Assembly (NCBI GenBank): GCA_947455385.1
Contig: CANGNR010000024.1
Coordinates: forward strand, 1-13,674
Length of the DNA stretch: 13,674 bases
Direction: 5' to 3'
Source of the DNA: Microbacteriaceae bacterium
Lineage (GTDB): Bacteria > Actinomycetota > Actinomycetes > Actinomycetales > Microbacteriaceae
A program made the translations under genes and the position numbers. The notes under the pieces were generated by a model. That model was not told the DNA's origin. It saw only the letters and a list, made by a program, of their open reading frames with translations, and made no database searches. How positions within the stretch are numbered: the first letter of the stretch is position 1; each line of letters begins with the position of its first letter. This document shows, one piece after another, positions 8,498 through 13,674 of the stretch.

Positions 8498-9477
8498 TAG
8501 TTGGTCCTCCAAGGCTGGGCCTTCTTGACGATGTAGCTAGACAGGGCAGAGATCAACAGGGTGAGCACAAACAGCACGATGCCCGACGCCATAAGCGCGC
8601 TGCGCTCGGAGGCATCCGCCTCACCGAACTTCGAGACGATCATCGAGGCAACGGTTCCACCCTCGCCGTTGATGACCTGAAAGAAGTTGATGTGAAAGAC
8701 CAGGTTGAGCACGAAGAAGATCGCGATGGTCTCGCCGAGCGCGCGGCCGAGCCCGAGGAGAGCGCCACCGACGATGCCGCCGCTAGCGGTCGGCAGAATC
8801 ACCTTGCGAAAAGTCGCAGCGCGGCCAGCGCCGAGCGCGATCGAAGCGTTGACGACGTCCCGGTCCATCTGCGAGAAGATTTCGCGGGTCACCGAGGTGA
8901 TGATCGGCACGATCATGACCGAGACCACGAGGCCTGCGATGAATGGCGAACCGCCGTAGTTTGCGCCTTCGTGATAGAAGACGTAGGGAATCCATCCGAG
9001 GTAATCGTGCAGCAGCGACGCCCAGTGCTGGGCGACCGGGCCGAACACCGCGAAGCCCCAGAGGCCAATAACGATAGACGGGATGGCGGCCAGTAGGTCA
9101 ACCAGGGTGGTGGCGACCGCGGCGATCTTTTTAGCGGCCATGAACTCGATGAAGTAAGCGAGCGAGATTGCTAGCGGAAGCGCGATAACCATGCCCAGAA
9201 GGGCTACGAGAACAGAACCCCAGAGCATCGGGCCGATCTGAAAGATCTGCGGCGTGGCTGAGGAGTCCCAGGTTTCGCCGCTGAAGAACGAGAAGCCCTG
9301 ACTCTGAAATGCCGGCCAGGCCTGATAGAGCAAAAAGCCCAAAATGAGCAGGATCAGAACAATCGAGAAGTTGGCAGCCACGCTCGTAAGGCCAAAGAAA
9401 ACCTTGTCGGCGGTTCGGGATGGCTTGGTGACCAGTTGGCGCTTAGCCGGAATCTTGGTTTCACCCTGCGGACTCAT
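8497..9477 (-). CDS. pstC: Phosphate ABC transporter permease PstC
   Basis: This 326-residue permease partners PstA. After a polar cytoplasmic N-terminus, the first helix is about residues 33-52 (FSIVLILLILGFLLYQAW). A periplasmic loop and further helices follow, with the PstC-typical LAAIPSIVIGLWGF and a C-terminal EAA loop, NASIALGAGRAATFRKVILPTASGG, then GLGRALGETIA. I chose the ATG at 9477. The longer frame back to a TTG at 9561 would place the PHO-box-like repeats inside coding sequence and overlap the previous gene, and it adds 28 residues without family character. No Shine-Dalgarno precedes the ATG, so the transcript leader may be very short. It is the first gene of pstCABS; in most actinobacteria pstS leads instead. 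Confidence 0.95.
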   Translation of the reverse strand: MSPQGETKIPAKRQLVTKPSRTADKVFFGLTSVAANFSIVLILLILGFLLYQAWPAFQSQGFSFFSGETWDSSATPQIFQIGPMLWGSVLVALLGMVIALPLAISLAYFIEFMAAKKIAAVATTLVDLLAAIPSIVIGLWGFAVFGPVAQHWASLLHDYLGWIPYVFYHEGANYGGSPFIAGLVVSVMIVPIITSVTREIFSQMDRDVVNASIALGAGRAATFRKVILPTASGGIVGGALLGLGRALGETIAIFFVLNLVFHINFFQVINGEGGTVASMIVSKFGEADASERSALMASGIVLFVLTLLISALSSYIVKKAQPWRTN

Positions 9478-9499
9478 GGGTTCAAGTGTGAAATTGCGC

Positions 9500-9538
9500 G
9501 GTGAAGTCGGGGTGTTAGCAAGGTTAACGAGAGGTGAA
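9500..9538 (-). promoter_or_regulatory. PHO-box-like tandem repeats upstream of pstC
   Basis: On the minus strand four hexamers recur with exact 11-nt spacing: TTCACC (9538-9533), TTAACC (9527-9522), AACACC (9516-9511) and TTCACC (9505-9500). This matches the architecture of the actinobacterial PHO box, direct repeats of an 11-nt unit beginning GTTCACC, bound by PhoP/RegX3-type response regulators under phosphate limitation. The last unit ends 22 nt before the pstC ATG. The repeats are seen directly; the regulator is inferred from family knowledge, and no regulator gene is in the window. Confidence 0.75.
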
Positions 9539-9542
9539 TTGC

Positions 9543-9908
9543 CTAGAAAATCCCGAACCAAAGTTGCTGTTCGCGAAGCAGCATCACGAGGCAGGTGAGG
9601 GCAGCAATCGCCATCACAAACGTGCTGAATCGAGTGCGCTCAACCAACGCCCAAAACCCGGCGAGCAGCGGCACCAGAAGCGAAACCACTACGTAGATGA
9701 AGAACTCGACGGTGTTGGTGGCCGCCTGCTGGCCGCCAGCGACCAAGACGATGGATGTGCCGAGCTGAAACAGCGCACACAGAGCAACAAGTGCCAGTGC
9801 GGCGATGCTGACCCCGCTCGGCTTGCGGTTGGCCAAGCCCAGAATCAGCGTGAATAGGGCCACCGCGCCGGTTAGCGCGCTCTGTGTCAACCAAAGCCAA
9901 TCAAGCAT
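9543..9908 (-). CDS. Small four-helix membrane protein, function unknown
   Basis: This 121-residue protein starts MLDWLWLTQS. Four hydrophobic segments are evident: about 8-26, 32-58, 68-88 and 95-110. Short charged turns separate them, including ANRKPSG after the first and LVERTRFS between the last two, and the tail is LREQQLWFGIF. No catalytic motif is visible. I chose the ATG at 9908 because it overlaps the end of truB by 8 nt and has GGGGGAG just upstream; the longer frame to 9971 would add a non-hydrophobic stretch inside truB. It is probably translated together with truB. From memory, similar short membrane proteins sit beside truB in other Microbacteriaceae, but I cannot verify this. 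It is the last gene before the PHO-box region. Confidence 0.8.
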   Translation of the reverse strand: MLDWLWLTQSALTGAVALFTLILGLANRKPSGVSIAALALVALCALFQLGTSIVLVAGGQQAATNTVEFFIYVVVSLLVPLLAGFWALVERTRFSTFVMAIAALTCLVMLLREQQLWFGIF

Positions 9909-10830
9909 CGGACTCCCCCGCAAAAACCACCAGCGACTTGAGCTGGTTCGAAGATCTTTCAAGCACGGCAATCAGTTTGCCAGCAGGCGAGATGGCCGCG
10001 ATGGGTTCTGGCGCCGAGTCGCGCGCGATCGACCCCAGAGCGAGGCGCTTGCCGTGCACGAGGTCGACGACCTCCTGGTCGGTGAGCTCGCGCACGGTGA
10101 ACTCGGCGCGGGCGGCATCCGCGAGCGGCAGAACCCGCAGCGGCTCGCCGTCTTGCTGCACCAGTTGGTCGAGTTTTTGCGCTGCCTCGACCGAATAGCC
10201 GCCGATGCGGGTTCGGCGCAGCGCGGTGAGGTGGCCGCCCACCCCGAGGGCCTCGCCGAGGTCGCGCGCGATGGCGCGAATGTAGGTTCCCGACGAGCAA
10301 TCGACGATCACGTCTAGGTCAATAAAGTGGGCGCCATCGGCTTCGACTCGGCGAATCTCGCCAAGCACCTCTAGGCGGTCGACACGCACCGGGCGCTTGG
10401 GCAGCTCAACCGACTCGCCGGCCCGAACCCGGGCGTATGCCCGCTCGCCGTCGACCTTGATTGCGCTCACCGCGCTGGGCGACTGAAGAATATCGCCGCG
10501 AAGAGGCTCGAGCGCTGCCTCGATGGCAGGTGCATCCAATGACGCTAAAGCACTCGGTTCTGCGACCGAAACGGTCTCGCCCTCGCGGTCATCCGTGACC
10601 GTGCTTGCACCGAGGCGAATGGTGGCCAAGTAAGTTTTGTCTGCCCCGACCAAAAAGGTCAGAAGTTTTGTGCCCGCGTCGACGCCAAGCAGCAACAGCC
10701 CGGTGGCCATGGGGTCGAGGGTTCCGGCGTGCCCAACCTTGCGAGTGCCGGCAAGTCGCCGAGTCTTGGCAACCACGTCGTGGCTGGTCCAACCCTCAGG
10801 CTTGTCGATTAGCGCGAGACCCGCTGCCAT
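9901..10830 (-). CDS. truB: tRNA pseudouridine(55) synthase
   Basis: TruB converts U55 in the T-loop of tRNAs to pseudouridine and also acts as a tRNA-folding chaperone. The 309-residue protein begins MAAGLALIDKPEGWTSHDVV. The catalytic aspartate is D39 in GHAGTLDPMATGLL (34-47). Other conserved parts are DKTYLATIRLG, the SAIKVDGERAYARVRAGE segment and the late CSSGTYIRAIARDLGEALG. The C-terminal portion (about 240-309) corresponds to the small accessory domain of actinobacterial TruB. It starts 9 nt after the rbfA stop with only a weak ribosome site, so it is likely coupled to rbfA. It overlaps the next gene by 8 nt. Confidence 0.97.
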   Translation of the reverse strand: MAAGLALIDKPEGWTSHDVVAKTRRLAGTRKVGHAGTLDPMATGLLLLGVDAGTKLLTFLVGADKTYLATIRLGASTVTDDREGETVSVAEPSALASLDAPAIEAALEPLRGDILQSPSAVSAIKVDGERAYARVRAGESVELPKRPVRVDRLEVLGEIRRVEADGAHFIDLDVIVDCSSGTYIRAIARDLGEALGVGGHLTALRRTRIGGYSVEAAQKLDQLVQQDGEPLRVLPLADAARAEFTVRELTDQEVVDLVHGKRLALGSIARDSAPEPIAAISPAGKLIAVLERSSNQLKSLVVFAGESDA

Positions 10831-10839
10831 TGACTCGGC

Positions 10840-11286
10840 CTAGTCCTCGTCTTCGTCTTCGTCGTGAGACTTGGGCTCTTTGTAAGGGTTCTCTTCGCCG
10901 GCGTACGCTGCCTCTGCTGCCAGCCTCGCGACCTCGGCATCGCGGGCCTTGGCCTGGGCCAGAAGATCGTTCATGTGAGCGGCCGTCTCAGGAATCTCGT
11001 CGGCAATGAACTCGATGGTTGGGGTCAAGCGAATCGACAACTGTCGGCCAACCTCGCCACGAATGCGTCCGCGGTTGCGCTCGATGATCTCGCCGCTGCG
11101 CTTCTTGTCTTCGTCGCTGCCGAAGACCGTGAAGTAGATCGACGCGTGCTGAAGGTCTGGGGTCACGCGCACGTCGGTAATTGTCACAAACCCAAGATCC
11201 GGGTCTTTGACGGTCTTCTCGAGCGCCTCGGCAACGAGCACCTTGATGCGCTCGGCAAGCTTTCTGGCTCTAGCGTGGTCAACCAT
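10840..11286 (-). CDS. rbfA: 30S ribosome-binding factor RbfA
   Basis: RbfA binds immature 30S subunits and assists late 16S rRNA 5'-end processing; in E. coli it is needed for growth in the cold. This 148-residue protein has the single KH-type fold with DPDLGFVTITDVRVTPDLQHASIYFTVFG in the first half and RGEVGRQLSIRLTPTIEFIADE in the second. Beyond the core (about residue 112) an Ala-rich helix and a very acidic tail, DEDEDED, follow; such tails occur in actinobacterial RbfA. The DNA encoding the tail is an imperfect GACGAA repeat. The ATG at 11286 has AGGAG five nucleotides upstream, and that site can pair with an upstream CTCCT. The infB-rbfA-truB order matches most bacteria. Confidence 0.96.
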   Translation of the reverse strand: MVDHARARKLAERIKVLVAEALEKTVKDPDLGFVTITDVRVTPDLQHASIYFTVFGSDEDKKRSGEIIERNRGRIRGEVGRQLSIRLTPTIEFIADEIPETAAHMNDLLAQAKARDAEVARLAAEAAYAGEENPYKEPKSHDEDEDED

Positions 11287-11291
11287 TTTTA

Positions 11292-11330
11292 CTCCTAGCG
11301 GGAGGAGGCGCCCCGAAGGGCGCCGCCACC
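11292..11330 (-). promoter_or_regulatory. infB-rbfA intergenic hairpins overlapping the rbfA ribosome site
   Basis: On the minus strand a 7-bp stem, GGCGCCC/GGGCGCC (11324-11318 with 11313-11307), is closed by a TTCG tetraloop. Flanking GGTGGC and TCCTCC extend it imperfectly by four more GC pairs. The same TCCTCC region can instead pair with AGGAG (11296-11292), the rbfA ribosome site. The first hairpin has no T-tail, so it is not a typical terminator; it may be a processing, stabilising or attenuating element. Confidence 0.5.
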
Positions 11331-11340
11331 TAGCAATTCA

Positions 11341-13674
11341 CTAGACGCGAGGCTTCTCGCGCATTTCGAAGGTCTCGATGATGTCTTCGAGCTGAAGGTC
11401 ATTGAAACCGCCGATGCCGATTCCACACTCGAAGTCGGTCTTGACCTCGGTTGCGTCATCCTTGAAGCGCTTCAGCGACTCGATCTTGACGTTGTCGACG
11501 ATTACGACGCCACCGCGAAGCACGCGCGCCTGCGAGTTGCGCTTGATCGAACCGGAGCGAACGATCGAACCGGCGATGGTGCCGACCTTCGACGACTTGA
11601 ACAGTTCGCGAACCTCTGCGGTTCCGAGCTGAACCTCTTCGTACTCTGGCTTGAGCATGCCCTTGAGCGCCTGCTCGATGTCATCGAGTGCCGCGTAGAT
11701 GACGCTGTAGTGGCGAATGTCGACGCCCTCGCGGTCTGCGCGCTCCTTCGCCTTATTGTCGGGGCGAACGTTGAAGCCGATGATGATTGCATTGTCGACG
11801 GTGGCCAGGTTGACGTCCGACTCGGTGATCGCACCAACACCGCGGTGGATGATTCGGAGCTGAACCGAATCGTCGACCTCGATCTTGAGCAGCGAGTCTT
11901 CGAGGGCCTCAACGGCACCCGAAACGTCACCCTTGATGACCAGGTTGAGCGACTCGACCTTGCCCTCTTCGAGAGCCTTGGTGAAGTCTTCGAGGCTAAC
12001 GCGCTTGCGAGTCTTGGCCAGCAGTGCGTTGCGGTCGGCGGCTTCGCGCTTCTCGGCGATCTGGCGGGCCTGGCGCTCATCCTCGGTGACAACAAAGGTG
12101 TCGCCGGCACGAGGCACAGACTGCAGACCGAGGACCTGAACCGGACGGCTCGGGGTTGCCTCGGTGACTGGCTCGCCGTTTTCGTCGAACATCGCGCGAA
12201 CACGGCCGTGGGCTGCACCGGCGACGATCGAGTCTCCGACGCGCAGGGTTCCCGACTGGATCAGCACTGTTGCAACCGAGCCACGACCCTTGTCGAGGTT
12301 GGCTTCGATCGCGACACCGCGGGCATCCTTGTTCGGGTTGGCACGCAGGTCGAGCGCGGCATCTGCGGTGAGCAGAACTGCGTCGAGCAGGTTCTCGATG
12401 CCGGCGCCGGTCAACGCGGATACGTCGACGAACATGACGTCGCCGCCGTACTCCTCGGCAACCAGGTTGAACTCGGTGAGCTGCTGGCGAATCTTGGCTG
12501 GGTTAGCGCCTGCCTTATCGACCTTGTTGACGGCCACGACGATTGGCACACCGGCCGACTGGGCGTGGTTAAGCGCCTCAACGGTCTGCGGCATGACGCC
12601 GTCGTCGGCGGCGACAACCAGGATGGCGATGTCGGTGACCTGAGCACCTCGGGCACGCATGGCGGTGAACGCCTCGTGACCAGGGGTGTCAATGAAGGTG
12701 ATGGCGCGGTCGATGCCCTCGTGCACGGCGTGCACCTGGTAGGCACCGATGTGCTGGGTGATGCCACCGGCCTCGCCGGCCTGAACGTTCGCGTTGCGAA
12801 TCGAGTCGAGCAGGCGGGTCTTTCCGTGGTCGACGTGACCCATGACGGTGACTACCGGTGGGCGAGCCTCGAGCTCATCCTCGTCGTCTTCGTCAAAGTC
12901 GGTCGAGATGTCGAGACCGAAGCCCTCGAACAGCTCGCGCTCTTCGTCTTCTGGAGACACGACCTCGACGCGGTAGCCGAGCTCCTGGCCGAGAATCTGA
13001 AAGGTGTCTTCGTCGAGTGATGCGGTTGCGGTAGCCATCTGACCGAGGTGAAACAGCACGGTGATGAGCTGACCAGCATTGGCATCGATCTTGTCGGCAA
13101 AGTCTTGGATGCTCGCACCGCGGCGCAGACGAAGCACAGTGGTGCCGTCTCCGCGTGGAACAACCGCGCCACCAAGGCTCGGGGCTTGTCTCTGCTCGTA
13201 CTCTTCGCGTTTAGCGCGCTTCGACTTGCGAGCCTTGCTCGATCCGCGAGCACCGCCCTTGCCGAACGCACCGGCGGTTCCGCCGCCGACGCCGCGGCCG
13301 CGGCCACCTGCTGGTCCGCCGCCTGGACGGCTAAAGCCACCGGCACCTGCGCCAGCGCCTGGGGCGCCTCCGCCGAAGCCTGGACGAGCGCCACCGGCAC
13401 CGGCCGGACGTGGGCTAAAGCCACCCGGACGCGGAGCGCCGCCGGCACCAGCCGGACGACCCGGGCCACCTGGACGGCCTGCGCCGCCGGCACCGGCCGG
13501 ACGACCTGGGCCGCCTGGGCGACCCATGCCCTGCGATGGAGCGAAAGGATTGTTGCCCGGGCGGGCCATCGGGCGAGGAATGCCCATACCCTGTGCCGAG
13601 GCGAAAGGATTGTTGCCCGGACGCGGGATGCCGGTTGCCGAGCCCGATGCCGCTGGCGCAGCCGGTGCGGCTGG
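11341..13674 (-). CDS. infB: Translation initiation factor IF-2, N-terminus outside window
   Basis: IF-2 is the GTPase that brings initiator tRNA to the 30S subunit and promotes 50S joining. The frame is open to the window edge (777 residues seen), so the true start lies beyond 13674. Numbering from the Met codon at 13587: residues 1-118 are a flexible Gly/Pro/Ala/Arg-rich region ending in a basic KARKSKRAKREEY. An IF2_N-type domain spans about 148-210. The G domain has G1 GHVDHGKT (250-257), G2 GGITQHIGA (274-282), G3 DTPGH (300-304) and G4 NKVD (354-357). Beta-barrel domain II, domain III and the initiator-tRNA-binding C-terminal domain follow, ending in FEMREKPRV. The internal Met codon at 13587 is not a start: upstream codons continue the same repeat (RPGNNPFASAQG). 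It heads the rbfA-truB group. Confidence 0.97.
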   Translation of the reverse strand, partial: PAAPAAPAASGSATGIPRPGNNPFASAQGMGIPRPMARPGNNPFAPSQGMGRPGGPGRPAGAGGAGRPGGPGRPAGAGGAPRPGGFSPRPAGAGGARPGFGGGAPGAGAGAGGFSRPGGGPAGGRGRGVGGGTAGAFGKGGARGSSKARKSKRAKREEYEQRQAPSLGGAVVPRGDGTTVLRLRRGASIQDFADKIDANAGQLITVLFHLGQMATATASLDEDTFQILGQELGYRVEVVSPEDEERELFEGFGLDISTDFDEDDEDELEARPPVVTVMGHVDHGKTRLLDSIRNANVQAGEAGGITQHIGAYQVHAVHEGIDRAITFIDTPGHEAFTAMRARGAQVTDIAILVVAADDGVMPQTVEALNHAQSAGVPIVVAVNKVDKAGANPAKIRQQLTEFNLVAEEYGGDVMFVDVSALTGAGIENLLDAVLLTADAALDLRANPNKDARGVAIEANLDKGRGSVATVLIQSGTLRVGDSIVAGAAHGRVRAMFDENGEPVTEATPSRPVQVLGLQSVPRAGDTFVVTEDERQARQIAEKREAADRNALLAKTRKRVSLEDFTKALEEGKVESLNLVIKGDVSGAVEALEDSLLKIEVDDSVQLRIIHRGVGAITESDVNLATVDNAIIIGFNVRPDNKAKERADREGVDIRHYSVIYAALDDIEQALKGMLKPEYEEVQLGTAEVRELFKSSKVGTIAGSIVRSGSIKRNSQARVLRGGVVIVDNVKIESLKRFKDDATEVKTDFECGIGIGGFNDLQLEDIIETFEMREKPRV
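13250..13530 (-). repeat. Low-complexity Gly/Pro/Arg/Ala coding repeats in infB
   Basis: This stretch encodes degenerate copies of peptides such as GGPGRPAGAGGA, with near-identical DNA units around the 13-base core gccggcaccggcc. It lies within the infB reading frame. It is typical of actinobacterial IF-2 linkers and liable to length variation. Confidence 0.8.
13541..13620 (-). repeat. Exact 20-nt direct repeat in the infB linker
   Basis: The 20-base sequence at 13541-13560 recurs identically at 13601-13620, a 60-nt period. It encodes the repeated peptide RPGNNPFA followed by an xxQGMG motif. This is an in-frame duplication within the flexible IF-2 N-terminal region. Confidence 0.85.

Noticed and set aside
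9478..9561. Longer pstC from a TTG at 9561
   Set aside because: It would encode the PHO-box repeats as protein, overlap the preceding gene and add residues with no family character.
11307..11324. UUCG hairpin as a terminator of infB
   Set aside because: The stem is strong but is followed by TCCTCC and the rbfA ribosome site, with no T-tract. The infB-rbfA pair is normally co-transcribed.
11710..13020. 436-residue plus-strand open frame opposite infB
   Set aside because: It is antisense to the IF-2 G domain and downstream domains. The long frame follows from codon bias on the other strand, and no recognisable protein motif is present.

Overview
The window looks like actinobacterial chromosome, most likely Microbacteriaceae. 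Every supported gene lies on the minus strand, so transcription runs from high to low coordinates. The gene order infB-rbfA-truB-...-ribF-...-rpsO-pnp-M16 peptidase is the classic actinobacterial translation/RNA-processing cluster. The protein sequences (PNPase, Gly/Pro/Arg-rich IF2 N-terminus, acidic RbfA tail) fit Actinobacteria. The moderately high GC and compact spacing would suit a small-genome planktonic Microbacteriaceae, but that lineage is an inference from style and memory, not a search result.

Layout in transcription order: infB (13674 to 11341, start outside the window); a 54-nt gap with a UUCG hairpin; rbfA (11286-10840); truB (10830-9901); a 121-aa four-helix membrane protein overlapping truB (9908-9543). 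Next, a 65-nt gap holds four 11-nt-spaced PHO-box-like repeats, followed by a tightly packed phosphate ABC transporter operon in the order pstC (9477-8497), pstA (8497-7427), pstB (7420-6620), pstS-like lipoprotein (6608-5550). Then comes ribF with an N-terminal membrane domain (5522-4236), a DUF805 membrane protein coupled to it by an ATGA overlap (4239-3667), rpsO (3573-3304) with a terminator, a 294-nt region with a pnp promoter and structured leader, pnp (3009-757), and an M16 zinc protease cut by the window edge (744-1).

Functionally the backbone serves translation initiation (IF2), 30S maturation (RbfA), tRNA modification (TruB), flavin cofactor synthesis (RibF), a 30S protein (S15) and RNA decay (PNPase). 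The pst operon is a separate module placed inside this backbone, with its own probable phosphate-starvation operator. No strong terminator is visible on either side of it, so it may be transcriptionally linked to its neighbours.

The least ordinary points are: the pst order with the binding-protein gene last; a PstS-like protein lacking the canonical phosphate-binding signatures; the membrane-domain fusion on RibF; a possible leaderless promoter for ribF; and the chain of palindromes in the pnp leader. No tRNA, rRNA, CRISPR array, insertion sequence or prophage gene was seen.
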